Program-made: the position numbers and the translations under genes
Notes under the pieces: generated by a model
The model's database searches: none
What the model was told of the DNA's origin: nothing
Seen by the model: the letters and a program-made list of their open reading frames with translations, nothing else
Shown here: positions 48,661-58,659 of the stretch, one piece after another
How positions within the stretch are numbered: the first letter of the stretch is position 1
Layout: every line of letters starts with the position of its first letter
Assembly: GCF_014858725.1 (NCBI RefSeq)
Contig: NZ_AQGV01000010.1
Location: 1-64,000, forward strand
DNA: 64,000 nt
Source of the DNA: Pseudoalteromonas aurantia 208
GTDB taxonomy: Bacteria; Pseudomonadota; Gammaproteobacteria; Enterobacterales; Alteromonadaceae
Direction: 5' to 3'

Positions 48661-49474
48661 TGCATATCTTCTTATACGTGGTTTTACCTAAATTCTTAAA
48701 TTCGTCATGCTCTTTACCCATCGTTTCTGAATGGCCAATAAACAAATGTCCGTCACGTGATAACATCTCATGATATCGCCTAAATAACGTATCTTTAGTT
48801 TCCTTATCAAAATAAATCAGTACATTACGGCAAAAAATCACATCAAATGGACCTTTCATAGGCCAGTTTTCAAGCAAATTTAATCGCTTAAATGAAATCT
48901 GTTGTTGTAACTGTGGTTTAACTCTATATGCCTTTTCATCGGCACTTTTTAGAAAAAATAATTTCAACTGGTTCGCTGCCAAACCCGTAATAGTATCCGG
49001 TTCATACACTCCTTGTTGCGCTTTGCTAAGTACATTTGAATCTAAATCAGTCGCTAAAATTTTCACGTCCCATGATGATGGAAATTTATCCATAATAGTC
49101 ATTGCAATGCTATATGGCTCTTCACCCGTAGAACAACCAGCAGACCAAATTCGTACTCGCCGAGACTCCCTATTCGTCTCTAAAAGTGAGGGAATAATTT
49201 GCTCCGATAAATACTCGAAATGATGATTTTCTCTGAAAAAAGACGTTAAGTTTGTTGTAATTGCATTAATAAAGTGGCTAAATTCAGCATCGCTATGCGT
49301 TTCTAAATACCGCAAATAATCAGTAAATGAAGTGAGGCCATTCGCCCTTATTCGCCGTGCAATTCGAGAATAAACCATTTCTCTTTTATGCGGGCCAAGC
49401 ACAATACCACATGCTTGATACACCCGCTCAGAAATCACTTTAAAGTCCGTATCAGTAAACGTAAATTCCCGCAT
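48653..49474 (-). CDS. cheR: Chemotaxis methyltransferase CheR
   Basis: A 273-residue AdoMet-dependent methyltransferase that methylates receptor glutamates. An N-terminal helical domain (ITTNLTSFFRE) is followed by the AdoMet site SAGCSTGEEPYSIAM and CRNVLIYFD. Its beta-subdomain would bind a receptor pentapeptide such as the one ending the adjacent receptor. ATG preceded by GGAG. Located 45 nt after the receptor gene. Confidence 0.97.
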   Translation of the reverse strand: MREFTFTDTDFKVISERVYQACGIVLGPHKREMVYSRIARRIRANGLTSFTDYLRYLETHSDAEFSHFINAITTNLTSFFRENHHFEYLSEQIIPSLLETNRESRRVRIWSAGCSTGEEPYSIAMTIMDKFPSSWDVKILATDLDSNVLSKAQQGVYEPDTITGLAANQLKLFFLKSADEKAYRVKPQLQQQISFKRLNLLENWPMKGPFDVIFCRNVLIYFDKETKDTLFRRYHEMLSRDGHLFIGHSETMGKEHDEFKNLGKTTYKKICNG

Positions 49475-49519
49475 CCCACAGGCTCCTTTTTTATTGAATA
49501 GAAAGCGCTATGTCATGTA

Positions 49520-52228
49520 TTAAAACTCTTCCCACTCTTCCGAATTGTCTGCAAATTGATTACCTGTTGCGGGTGCATTAGCGCCCTCATTTGCCGTGGA
49601 ATGCTCAATACGTGCAGATGCTTGAGGTGGGCGATTAGCTAATGCCTCAGGCACCGAATGCGTTTGTGACGATAACCCCATCGTTGTGGCCTCTGATTCC
49701 TCATTCAAAGAGAAGTAATTAAGCAATCTTTTCATATTGTTAGCTTGTTCTGCCATCGACTCACCTGCGGCAGATGCCTCTTCAACAAGAGCCGCATTTT
49801 GTTGGGTCATTTCATCCATCTGCGTGACCGCTTTATTCACTTGCTCAATACCTGAGCTTTGTTCCACCGAGGCTTCAGCTATATCAGAAATCATCTGCGT
49901 AACACGTTTTACTGAGGCAACAATATCCTTAAGTGTTTCTCCTGATTCGTTAACCAGAATTGTACCGTCTTCAACCTTACCCACACTATCACGGATCAGA
50001 TCTTTGATTTCTTTTGCCGCACCAGCCGACCGCTGTGCTAAATTACGCACTTCACCTGCAACTACAGCAAACCCGCGGCCCTGTTCACCCGCTCGAGCGG
50101 CTTCAACGGCCGCATTAAGCGCCAGCAAATTCGTCTGGAAAGCAATTTCATCGATCACGCCAATAATATCTGCTATTTTTTTACTCGACTCATTTATTGC
50201 AGACATACTCGAGACTGCACGATTAACAACCTCACCACCGAGCATTGCTTTATCGCATGTCTCCTCAGCTAGGCTATTTGCAATTTTTGCATTATCTGCA
50301 TTTTGTCTAACCGTACTGGTCATTTCTTCCATACTAGACGCTGTTTCTTCTAATGACGAAGCTTGTTCTTCTGTTCTTTGACTTAGATCAGTATTTCCCT
50401 GCGAAATCTCTTCTGCACCACTGGCCACCAGCGTCGCGGAAGAATTAATTCGATTGAGCACCTCGGTTAATTTATCAGCGGTGGCATTCGCATCTTGCTT
50501 TAACTTGTCAAAAGCACCATGGTAATTTGCATTAACACGGCGTGTTAAATCACCATTGGCCAGCGCATCTAACATTTGTGCCGTATCTGACACAGCCCCA
50601 TCAACAATACCGACAAGCTCGTTTAAACCTTGGGTTAAACGTAAATAAAAACCTTGTTTATTCGCTTCTTCCAATCTAGTGCTTAAATCACCTTTACCTG
50701 CTGCAACAACAAGCCCATTAACTTCCGCTTCAATCGCTACCTCCGCTGTTCTATCGCTCCACTCAACCACTGTACCAATTCTTTCTCCATCAGCACCTAT
50801 AATTGGATTAGCGACCAACCCAAATGTCCGGCCACCCACTAAGATTTCCGTTTTATAAACTGATGTCAAACGCTCTAACATACTTCGTTGATGTGATGGA
50901 TCTTTGTGGAAAATGTCAATATTTGAGCCAAGTAAAGTACGACTATCAAAATGTGGTAAATCTTTCTTAATATCACTTTCTGCATTGCCCATCATATGAA
51001 CAACGGCTTTGTTCATATAGACGATATTGTGTTCGTCATTTGCAATCATGGTATTCGTTGCCACATTATCAAGTGCCCGCTTCACCCGTAAATTTTCATT
51101 TGCGCGTTCTTGCTCTTCTTTCTCTTTAGCCAAACGTTTGGTTTTGTCTTCCCATTCAACCACTGTACCCAGTCTTTCATTATTATCATCGTATACCGGT
51201 GTGGCTATCAGTCCAAATATAAAGCCAGCCACCTCAATGTCTGTCTTGTAGGTTTGTGTTAGTTTCGCCAATAAGTGTCGTTGATGGCTGGGGTTTACAT
51301 GAAATACATCGATACATTCACCAATTAACTTACTTGCATCAAAATTAGGTAGCGCACTTCTAAGCTGTGCTTGATTAGCAGTTAACATTTGTAATACTGA
51401 GTGATTGGCATAAACAATATTCAAATCGGGATCGGCTAACATTACATTCGCTTGGCACACATCTAATGCGCTCGATATACGAGCCGTGTGTGCGGACAGC
51501 ACTCGCTGCTTCTCCTCAAACTCTAATTTTTCCGTTATATCTTTCCATTCAACCAATGTTGCGATACGCTCATGCTGATCATTGAATACTGGTGTCGCTA
51601 TTAACTCAAACGTCAAGCCTGCAACTTTAATCTTTGTCGTATATACCTGAGACAGAGTCCCTAATAAACTCCTTTGATGTGCGGGGTTTACATGGAATGC
51701 ATCAATATTCCTGCCAACTAAGCCATCTACACGAAAACTTGGCAAACTCTCTTGTAACTTAGCTTCGTTATCTTTTAACATTTGGGTTACTGAATCATTC
51801 AGATACGTAATATTAAGATCTGTATCAGCGACCATGATATTTGCTTGGCACACTCGCAAGGCTCTAATTAAACTATCTATATGACTTTTATCAGATTTAA
51901 GGGACTGCTCTGATTGCGCAGTCAAAGCACGGTGTAATTGCGAGTAATGACTAAAATCAATCGTGGCTATTGTTTCTATCTCTTCAACTTGTAAAAACGG
52001 CAAAACGCGCTCAACGCACTCAAGTTGAGCGAGATAATGACTAAAGCAATGCTTCAAGTACAAGACGCAAGCTAATACAGCAATAATAGGCACCAACATC
52101 ATTGCACTATTTATCAGTGTCAGATCAATACCTATAAGCTTAAATGCCAAAGCAATACAGGCAATTTGAACGATGCCAACATACATCAATTTATTATTAA
52201 TTGACCCCTGTAAATTATGATTACTCAT
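49520..52228 (-). CDS. Methyl-accepting chemotaxis protein with three tandem PAS domains
   Basis: A 902-residue receptor. Two membrane helices at about 13-31 and 41-57 with almost no periplasmic loop suggest that sensing is cytoplasmic. Three PAS domains (about 123-234, 254-365, 385-497) repeat with an exact 131-residue period; each carries FHxxPxHQR (178, 309, 440). HAMP (near 555-600) and a long signalling domain with [22 protein letters not shown] follow. The C-terminus ends EWEEF, like the pentapeptide used by CheR/CheB to dock. The first such receptor in the operon; PAS domains may bind haem, flavin or a small molecule. Ligand unknown. Confidence 0.95.
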   Translation of the reverse strand: MSNHNLQGSINNKLMYVGIVQIACIALAFKLIGIDLTLINSAMMLVPIIAVLACVLYLKHCFSHYLAQLECVERVLPFLQVEEIETIATIDFSHYSQLHRALTAQSEQSLKSDKSHIDSLIRALRVCQANIMVADTDLNITYLNDSVTQMLKDNEAKLQESLPSFRVDGLVGRNIDAFHVNPAHQRSLLGTLSQVYTTKIKVAGLTFELIATPVFNDQHERIATLVEWKDITEKLEFEEKQRVLSAHTARISSALDVCQANVMLADPDLNIVYANHSVLQMLTANQAQLRSALPNFDASKLIGECIDVFHVNPSHQRHLLAKLTQTYKTDIEVAGFIFGLIATPVYDDNNERLGTVVEWEDKTKRLAKEKEEQERANENLRVKRALDNVATNTMIANDEHNIVYMNKAVVHMMGNAESDIKKDLPHFDSRTLLGSNIDIFHKDPSHQRSMLERLTSVYKTEILVGGRTFGLVANPIIGADGERIGTVVEWSDRTAEVAIEAEVNGLVVAAGKGDLSTRLEEANKQGFYLRLTQGLNELVGIVDGAVSDTAQMLDALANGDLTRRVNANYHGAFDKLKQDANATADKLTEVLNRINSSATLVASGAEEISQGNTDLSQRTEEQASSLEETASSMEEMTSTVRQNADNAKIANSLAEETCDKAMLGGEVVNRAVSSMSAINESSKKIADIIGVIDEIAFQTNLLALNAAVEAARAGEQGRGFAVVAGEVRNLAQRSAGAAKEIKDLIRDSVGKVEDGTILVNESGETLKDIVASVKRVTQMISDIAEASVEQSSGIEQVNKAVTQMDEMTQQNAALVEEASAAGESMAEQANNMKRLLNYFSLNEESEATTMGLSSQTHSVPEALANRPPQASARIEHSTANEGANAPATGNQFADNSEEWEEF

Positions 52229-52240
52229 GTTCTCTCCACT

Positions 52241-52750
52241 TTACCCATGCTGCATATAATTTGCGCTCAAATCTAACACTCTCGCTAAATTAAGTAACAC
52301 AACCATTTTCTCGCCGACATTTACTAAGCCATGCACATATTGTGCATTATCAGAATCCTGAAAATCAGGAACATCTTTAGCCTTTTCCTCAGAAATACTA
52401 TAAACATCCGAGACCGCATCTACGACTAAGCCCATTACTTTGAGCTGATCTTTTATCTCAACTGACACAACAATTACAACAGTTAGAGGGCTGTACGCCA
52501 CACTTTCAATCCCAAAGCGTAACCGTAAATCAATAATGGGGACTATCGTCCCTCGTAAGTTAATCGCCCCTTTAACAAACGCTGGGGCATTAGGAATAAC
52601 GGTGGCATCTTCCCAACCTCTAATCTCTTGAACTGCTAAGATATCCATTCCATATTCTTCACCAGCCATCATAAATGTAAGATACTGATCTTCATCTTGT
52701 TGACCACCTAGAATTAATTGTTGGTTTAAATCAGCTTGTTCATTCATCAT
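52241..52750 (-). CDS. cheW: Chemotaxis coupling protein CheW
   Basis: A 169-residue adaptor linking receptors to CheA. CheW fold with LTFMMAGEEYGMDILAVQEI, NLRGTIVPIIDLR, and GLVVDAVSDV. The ATG is in ATGATG at the end of cheA, overlapping by 4 nt. Confidence 0.96.
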   Translation of the reverse strand: MMNEQADLNQQLILGGQQDEDQYLTFMMAGEEYGMDILAVQEIRGWEDATVIPNAPAFVKGAINLRGTIVPIIDLRLRFGIESVAYSPLTVVIVVSVEIKDQLKVMGLVVDAVSDVYSISEEKAKDVPDFQDSDNAQYVHGLVNVGEKMVVLLNLARVLDLSANYMQHG

Positions 52751-54840
52751 GCAACCTCAACAGCTTTCGCTTCTACTAGAAGCTCTTGTGATCCAGGCCG
52801 CTTTAAACCACTTAGTTTTATCAAACCGCTAATATCAATAATCAATGATACTCGACCATCACCAAGTATTGTTGCACCCGATACTCCATCCACCTTTTGA
52901 TAGTTAGCTTCAAGGCTCTTAATTACGACTTGTTGCTGGGCTAATAAATCATCAACAAGTAAGCCAACTTTATGGTTGTCACTTTCCACAACAACTAAGA
53001 GTGTTTTATCAAGCTCTTCAATTGCCCCTTGATGGCTAAAAATGTCGTAGAGTCTCAAAATCGGGATATATTCATCCCTTAGCCTCAATACATCCAAATC
53101 TTTGCCAACGCGACTGACTTTTGAAATATCAATTTGTAACGATTCAACGATTGAAATGAGTGGAATAATGTAAGTGTGCTGAGCAACCTTGACCAATTGA
53201 CCATCAAGAATCGCTAATGTTAACGGTAAACGTATTGTAAATGTTGAACCAACACCTGGTGCAGACGACACCTCAACAGAGCCATTCAATGCTTGAATAT
53301 TTCGTCGCACAACATCCATACCCACTCCCCTGCCAGAAATATCACTCACTGCGTCTGCAGTAGAAAAACCTGGCATGAAAATAAGTTCATTTATTTCATC
53401 TGCACTGAGCTCATCGGATTCTTGCACCAGACCATTTGCAATGGCTTTTTCTTTAATTTTCTCTGTATTTAAACCTTGCCCATCATCCATAATTTCGATC
53501 ACAATGTTTCCTCCTTGATGAAATGCATTTAAGGTAACAGTGCCTACTGGATCTTTACCCGCAGCAACTCGCTGCTCAGGAGTCTCTAATCCATGATCTA
53601 AAGAGTTTCTCACTAAATGCACCATCGGATCGGAGATTTTCTCCATAACCGTTTTATCCAGTTCGGTTTGTTCCCCTAACAGTTTCAATTCAACTTGCTT
53701 ATTAAGTTTCTGTGATATATCTCGGACTAAGCGAGGGAAGCGACTGAATACAAAACTAATAGGCAACATTCTAATGCGCATAACATTTTCTTGCAGATCT
53801 CGAGTATTGTGAGCAAGCTGCGCCAAACCTTCTTGTAATGAAGTAATGGTTGTCTCTGTTATATCCTGCTCTCCGATTTGACTCAGCATGGCTTGTGTAA
53901 TAACAAGCTCTCCAACCATATTTATCAGGGAATCGACCTTATCAATACCGACTCGAATAGACGTGGAGCTTTGTTCTGATGGTTTTTTTGGTTCAGCTTT
54001 TTTCCCGAGAGAGTTGACTGGCACTTCAGCTTTAACCGGTTTTGGTGATGGCGTTTCGAGGCCACTATTACTCTCAATATTGACATTTGCTGTTTCTACA
54101 TCCGCGTTACTGGCGACCTTACCAAATAGCCCGCCGCACATTGTAATTTCAATATGTGCATCATCTTCAACCCATTCAAAAATCTCTTTAATTGCTGATT
54201 CAGGTTTGATGGTTGTCAAAAAAAATCGCCAACTTAAAAAGCACTCATCTGGACTTAAATTTTCGATACTTGGGATCCCATCATAGAAAGCTGTTGTTTC
54301 TAATTCTCCAAGTTCAGCTAATTCGCTAATCATGTAGAGGGGTTCATTACCGGTTTTAAACAAATGAGGCAAAGGCTTGAAATCAATTTGATAAGTGGAC
54401 TCTCCTGAAGACTCTTGAAGTGACTCAACAGGCTCTTCAGCCACACCATCACTCATACCGAGAATCACTTCAAATTTTAACCTTAGTTCATTGGCTTCAC
54501 TAAGGTCTGGTGCTTGTTCTGCTTGAAGTGCCCCCAATAAAGCCCGCAAACAATCAACTGATTTGAGTAACAAGTTTACATGCTCAGCAGTTAATTGACG
54601 TTGCCCATCACGGATCTGATCTAAAAGTGTTTCTAAAACATGGGTAAAATCGGACACTGACGTAAAGCCAAAAGTGCCACTGCCACCTTTAATAGAATGT
54701 GCGGCTCTGAAAATTGTATTGATCGTTTCGGAGTCTTCAGCGCCTGGTTCTAAATTAAGTAACTCGGCTTCCATTGCATCTAACCCTTCAAAGCTTTCCT
54801 CAAAAAAAACTTCAAAGAATTGACTTAAATCAATACTCAT
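52747..54840 (-). CDS. cheA: Chemotaxis histidine kinase CheA
   Basis: A 697-residue kinase: P1 with phosphoacceptor H48 in FRAAHSIKGGSGTFGF; a P2-like region (about 160-260) with a low-complexity linker; P3 dimerisation; P4 ATPase with MVHLVRNSLDHGLE, MDDGQGLN and DISGRGVGMDVVRRN; and a P5 CheW-like domain. It phosphorylates CheY and CheB. In the operon order cheY-cheA-cheW-receptor, 14 nt after cheY. Confidence 0.97.
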   Translation of the reverse strand: MSIDLSQFFEVFFEESFEGLDAMEAELLNLEPGAEDSETINTIFRAAHSIKGGSGTFGFTSVSDFTHVLETLLDQIRDGQRQLTAEHVNLLLKSVDCLRALLGALQAEQAPDLSEANELRLKFEVILGMSDGVAEEPVESLQESSGESTYQIDFKPLPHLFKTGNEPLYMISELAELGELETTAFYDGIPSIENLSPDECFLSWRFFLTTIKPESAIKEIFEWVEDDAHIEITMCGGLFGKVASNADVETANVNIESNSGLETPSPKPVKAEVPVNSLGKKAEPKKPSEQSSTSIRVGIDKVDSLINMVGELVITQAMLSQIGEQDITETTITSLQEGLAQLAHNTRDLQENVMRIRMLPISFVFSRFPRLVRDISQKLNKQVELKLLGEQTELDKTVMEKISDPMVHLVRNSLDHGLETPEQRVAAGKDPVGTVTLNAFHQGGNIVIEIMDDGQGLNTEKIKEKAIANGLVQESDELSADEINELIFMPGFSTADAVSDISGRGVGMDVVRRNIQALNGSVEVSSAPGVGSTFTIRLPLTLAILDGQLVKVAQHTYIIPLISIVESLQIDISKVSRVGKDLDVLRLRDEYIPILRLYDIFSHQGAIEELDKTLLVVVESDNHKVGLLVDDLLAQQQVVIKSLEANYQKVDGVSGATILGDGRVSLIIDISGLIKLSGLKRPGSQELLVEAKAVEVA

Positions 54841-54854
54841 AAGGCACTCCTAGA

Positions 54855-55217
54855 TCAACGAATAACCTTTTTTAATACCGCTAACAACTGCTCCGGGTTA
54901 AACGGTTTAACAATCCACCCTGTAGCCCCTGCTGCTTTACCTTCGGTTTTCTTATCTAAACCCGATTCAGTAGTCAACATTAACAATGGGGTGAATTTAT
55001 AATTAGGTAACGAGCGCAGTTCACGAATTAAGGTAATACCATCCATCACAGGCATATTCACATCAGATATAACGGCGTCAAACCCCTGCTGCTTTGCAAT
55101 ACTAAGCGCCTCACTGCCATCTTTAGCCTCAGTTACATCAAAACCCGCTTTTTTTAATGTGAATCCGACCATTTGTCGCATTGATGCAGAATCGTCTACA
55201 GCCAAAATCTTTTTCAT
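54855..55217 (-). CDS. cheY: Chemotaxis response regulator CheY
   Basis: A 120-residue single-domain receiver with acid pocket VDDS, phosphoacceptor D52 in SDVNMPVMDG, a Thr in LTTES and Lys in WIVKPF. It would relay CheA activity. It belongs to the auxiliary operon; whether it reaches the flagellar motor cannot be read from the sequence. Confidence 0.95.
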   Translation of the reverse strand: MKKILAVDDSASMRQMVGFTLKKAGFDVTEAKDGSEALSIAKQQGFDAVISDVNMPVMDGITLIRELRSLPNYKFTPLLMLTTESGLDKKTEGKAAGATGWIVKPFNPEQLLAVLKKVIR

Positions 55218-55226
55218 ACTGACCTC

Positions 55227-55499
55227 TTAATTAACACTATCTAGGGCTAAATATTGTACTAGCCCTAACTCATCGACTGCATTAGTAAACGCAGTACTTT
55301 GCCCGTGCCAGACTATTTGATGATTGATGTTCTGGAGATGTTTTTGTAACGCACAAAGCAATTGAATTGACGCCGTATCAGCTCTACAGACTTCAGAAAT
55401 ATCAATACAAACGTCATGCTCTACATGCAGTTCTTGCTGCAACTGCTGATGTAAATCTTCAACTTGACTTATCGTCAACTCAGGTGAAAGTTTCAACAT
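55227..55499 (-). CDS. STAS-domain protein heading the che operon
   Basis: A 90-residue STAS-type protein (anti-anti-sigma-like fold): ICIDISEVCRADTASIQLLCAL contains the phosphorylatable-Ser loop position, here DTASIQ. It precedes cheY by 9 nt and is read with it. Related STAS-che pairings occur in other bacteria, where the STAS protein may bind a partner kinase. No anti-sigma partner is in the window. Confidence 0.87.
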   Translation of the reverse strand: MLKLSPELTISQVEDLHQQLQQELHVEHDVCIDISEVCRADTASIQLLCALQKHLQNINHQIVWHGQSTAFTNAVDELGLVQYLALDSVN

Positions 55500-55668
55500 A
55501 TGCAGGGCACTGTCCTTGTAAATTTATATTTATAAACTCAGCTTAGACGCAGATGTAAAAAATGCCATAAAAGTTAATACAAAAAAGGTAAAAATAATTA
55601 GCGTGTTAGCTATAAATACCGGAAAAACGCGCACTATAATTCAAGCACATTATCCCGTATTTCTGTTC

Positions 55669-56262
55669 TTACATTGCAATAAGGTTAAAATCAGAGATCA
55701 GCGTAGCAACATCAATCAATGGAATTTCATTTGCCGTGTATTTGGCCTTGAAAATAGCCGCTAATTCACCATTTGGATTAATCAATGCCACCGACGCGCT
55801 ATGATCAACATAATACTCTGAGTCTTCACTGTTATTAATCGCATAAATTAACCCAATATCACGTACAAACGGAAATAATGTCGCGTGAGGCCCACTCATC
55901 GCTTTAAACTCGTGATTGAAATAATCTATATATGCTTGACGCTTTTCAACAGTGTCCCTGTGCGGGTCTACCGATATAAACCAAATAGACAATGGCACAC
56001 TATTTTGTAGTCGTTGATGTACTTGAGCAAGTTTCGCCAATGTCATCGGACAAATATCAGGGCAACTCGTATACCCTAGAAACAACAATGTCCATTGTCC
56101 TGGTAAATCTTGCTCAGTCAATATTTCGCCATGTTGGTCTGTTAACGCAAATGGTTTGATAAGTTTTGGCTGTTGATAATGAACCGTCAAATCAGATACC
56201 ACCGGTTTTTCTGAACACCCAAGTAATAAAACCGAAACAATCCCAAGTAAGATATAACGCAT
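55669..56262 (-). CDS. SCO1/SenC copper-delivery lipoprotein
   Basis: A lipoprotein of about 197 residues with lipobox LLLGC near the N-terminus, and a thioredoxin fold with the copper-binding CxxxC in TSCPDICPM and the conserved His in VDHSASV. It helps insert copper in the CuA centre of subunit II. The ATG at 56262 overlaps the cyoE stop by 1 nt (TAATG); an ATG at 56274 is the alternative. Last gene of the oxidase operon. Confidence 0.93.
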   Translation of the reverse strand: MRYILLGIVSVLLLGCSEKPVVSDLTVHYQQPKLIKPFALTDQHGEILTEQDLPGQWTLLFLGYTSCPDICPMTLAKLAQVHQRLQNSVPLSIWFISVDPHRDTVEKRQAYIDYFNHEFKAMSGPHATLFPFVRDIGLIYAINNSEDSEYYVDHSASVALINPNGELAAIFKAKYTANEIPLIDVATLISDFNLIAM

Positions 56263-57164
56263 TACATAATCCATTTATCTGCAAAAAGAGCGACAAATAG
56301 TAGCAGTAAATGACTTATTGAAAAACGAAAAAGCGCCATCGCTTTCTCATCTGAGGGCCAATAATACAGACTCACACTTTTAACTATAAACCAACCATTT
56401 AATACACTTGAACACACTAAATAAAACCATCCAGACATCGAAATTAGATAAGGTACAATGCAGATCAGTGCGAGTAATATGGTATAGACAATCATGCATA
56501 GTTGCGTGAACTGTGTACCATGAGTTACAGGCAACATCGGAATATTAGCACGCTGATAGTCATTTCTTCGGGCTATCGCCAATGCCCAAAAGTGTGGAGG
56601 GGTCCAAGCAAAAATAATCATGACTAAGAGTAAAGGCTCTGCATCTAACTGCCCAGTTTCACTGACCCAGCCAAGAAGTGGCGGCATCGCACCAGCTAAC
56701 CCACCAATCACGATATTTTGGGGGGTTGCTCGCTTTAAGAATAGGGTATAAACAACGGCATAACCTAAAAGAGCTAGCAGCGTTAATACAGTACACAGTA
56801 GGTTGCTCCACTGTAAAAGAACAACAACTCCTATCACGGTCAACCCTGAGGAAAACAACAATGCATCACGCACCGTTAATCGGTCCGTCGCGACAGGTCT
56901 GTGTCGCGTTCGCGCCATCTTTTGATCTATTTCTCGGTCGACAACATGGTTAACGGCCGCTGCCGCTGCCGCTAAAGCACCAATACCCAATAAACTCATT
57001 ATTTGGGATATCCAACTGCGATCCATCTCTGGTGCCAAAGCAATACCAACCCAAGCAGTAATAACCAACATAGCCACTACTTTCGCTTTACAAATGGCAA
57101 TGTAGTTGCCCACTGAGTGCCACCAAGAAGCATGCACACTTTGATTCATAATCGCTGTTTTCAT
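56262..57164 (-). CDS. cyoE: Protoheme IX farnesyltransferase (haem O synthase)
   Basis: Membrane prenyltransferase of about 300 residues, adding a farnesyl chain to haem B. About nine helices; the metal-pyrophosphate motif is NHVVDREIDQKMARTRHRP, and a second one lies near HFWALAIARRNDY. The ATG at 57164 overlaps the ctaA stop as ATGA; an upstream in-frame ATG at 57200 lies in ctaA and is less likely. Substrate haem O then goes to CtaA. Confidence 0.95.
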   Translation of the reverse strand: MKTAIMNQSVHASWWHSVGNYIAICKAKVVAMLVITAWVGIALAPEMDRSWISQIMSLLGIGALAAAAAAVNHVVDREIDQKMARTRHRPVATDRLTVRDALLFSSGLTVIGVVVLLQWSNLLCTVLTLLALLGYAVVYTLFLKRATPQNIVIGGLAGAMPPLLGWVSETGQLDAEPLLLVMIIFAWTPPHFWALAIARRNDYQRANIPMLPVTHGTQFTQLCMIVYTILLALICIVPYLISMSGWFYLVCSSVLNGWFIVKSVSLYYWPSDEKAMALFRFSISHLLLLFVALFADKWIM

Positions 57165-58159
57165 ACTGCCTCTCCACATCGGTACTTGATTAAAAAACAC
57201 AACCTAACCATGCTAGTCAATAACATAGCTGCCATAAAATTATGAAAGAGGGTTAAAAGTAGCGGAAATTGTAGATATACAATCGCCGCTCCCACACTCA
57301 ACTGAATAATCAATAATGCCACGACCCAGAGAATGGCATATTTGAAAGTTGTTGATGTTGCGAGTGCATACAGCTTGATAGCCATGACAAATATCGCAAT
57401 TGACGTGACCAGCGCCCAAAATCGATGAACAAAATGGATAGACAGCCTCGTTTCAAATGGCAATACGCCATACTCATAATTTTCTTGACCAATTGGTAAA
57501 TGAAATAAGCTATTAATTGAAAACAACTCCATATTGTTACATGCAGGAAGGCCCGTACAATGAGGTGCAGCATAATTCGCGGCCACCCAACCACCTAGAG
57601 CAATTTGAATAACCAATATCCCCAAGACAAACAGTACCATTTTAAACCGGTGAGATACCTTGTCAGCCAATGGACTCAAACTAGTTGCAACGCGAAAGTA
57701 TAGTAATGACAACAACGATAAAATACTAAAGCCCCCTAATAAATGCCCCATCACTATAAAAGGTTGCAAATTCATAGTTACCGTCCACATTCCCAACGCG
57801 CCTTGGAATAAAATGAGTAAGGTTAATAAACAAACAAGCTTTGTAGGTAAAGGACTTTCCCGCTTATACCTAATCGCTATTACACACAAAAACAGAACAA
57901 GTAACCCTAAAATCGCCGCAAAATATCTATGGATCATTTCAATCCAAGCCTTTTCATGTTCAATCTCGCTTTCAGGGAACTGAGACTGCGCAACAAGCAC
58001 ATCTTCAGCTAATGTAGGTACTGACATAAAGCCATAACACCCTGGCCAATCTGGGCAGCCAAGGCCTGAGTTACTTAAACGCGTATATGCACCTAACGTG
58101 ACAACCACAGCAGCCAATAAGCAACCGAAGAGTGCTATTTTTCGATAATTATATTGCAT
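57161..58159 (-). CDS. ctaA: Haem A synthase
   Basis: A 332-residue eight-helix protein that hydroxylates haem O to form haem A for cytochrome oxidase. The N-terminal LGAYTRLSNSGLGCPDWPGC is typical of the Cox15/CtaA group, as are MIHRYFA and HFVHRFWAL histidines. Overlaps cyoE by 4 nt and follows the small Sco-like gene by 8 nt. Confidence 0.94.
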   Translation of the reverse strand: MQYNYRKIALFGCLLAAVVVTLGAYTRLSNSGLGCPDWPGCYGFMSVPTLAEDVLVAQSQFPESEIEHEKAWIEMIHRYFAAILGLLVLFLCVIAIRYKRESPLPTKLVCLLTLLILFQGALGMWTVTMNLQPFIVMGHLLGGFSILSLLSLLYFRVATSLSPLADKVSHRFKMVLFVLGILVIQIALGGWVAANYAAPHCTGLPACNNMELFSINSLFHLPIGQENYEYGVLPFETRLSIHFVHRFWALVTSIAIFVMAIKLYALATSTTFKYAILWVVALLIIQLSVGAAIVYLQFPLLLTLFHNFMAAMLLTSMVRLCFLIKYRCGEAV

Positions 58160-58167
58160 ACTCCCCC

Positions 58168-58659
58168 CTAACTACTTCTTGCATAATTCAACAACTTCTT
58201 CAGATCTTTCAACATTCCTTTATGATTCATACGATTTTCTTGAGCATCAAAGCTATGATCATATGCCAACACGACAAGCCCTCGATGGTCTATCAAATAC
58301 AACTTACCGGCCTCCAGTTCGGTCAAACTAGGATATGCCAGCATCTTACTATCGCCTGTCTCTCTCCCTAAAATAGCCAAACTGACCCGTTTTTTATTTT
58401 TCCCTAACGCTGTATACGTATTAGTTAAATCATTTAACTGATGAGTGCATGCTCGTGTACAATGAAGCGGTGCATTTAAAGCGATGGTCCAAAGTACGCC
58501 AGGCTCTTGTTGCCAACCTGCAATAGAAATCTCACCCTCAACGAACTTTCCATTATTTGTTACACGATCAGGTAACCAATTAAAAGACACTGCAATATAA
58601 GCAAACAAAAATGGCACACTACAGCAACATAGAAATAACCACATTGGTTTATTTTTCAT
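58168..58659 (-). CDS. Small membrane-anchored Sco-like protein
   Basis: A 163-residue protein with one N-terminal transmembrane helix (about 6-24) and a thioredoxin-like domain. It carries CTRAC, a CxxxC in the place of the Sco copper motif, and a C-terminal LIDHRGLVVLAYDHS, which could be the edge of the fold, without a clear Sco VDHSA histidine. The ATG at 58659 overlaps the surf1 stop by 4 nt. By position it should assist oxidase assembly. I do not know a named family for it. Confidence 0.78.
   Translation of the reverse strand: MKNKPMWLFLCCCSVPFLFAYIAVSFNWLPDRVTNNGKFVEGEISIAGWQQEPGVLWTIALNAPLHCTRACTHQLNDLTNTYTALGKNKKRVSLAILGRETGDSKMLAYPSLTELEAGKLYLIDHRGLVVLAYDHSFDAQENRMNHKGMLKDLKKLLNYARSS

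Noticed and set aside
49737..50381. A 214-codon plus-strand frame antisense to the chemoreceptor signalling domain
   Set aside because: It is a mirror of the highly conserved coding strand with a Ser/Ala-rich composition, typical of an antisense shadow.
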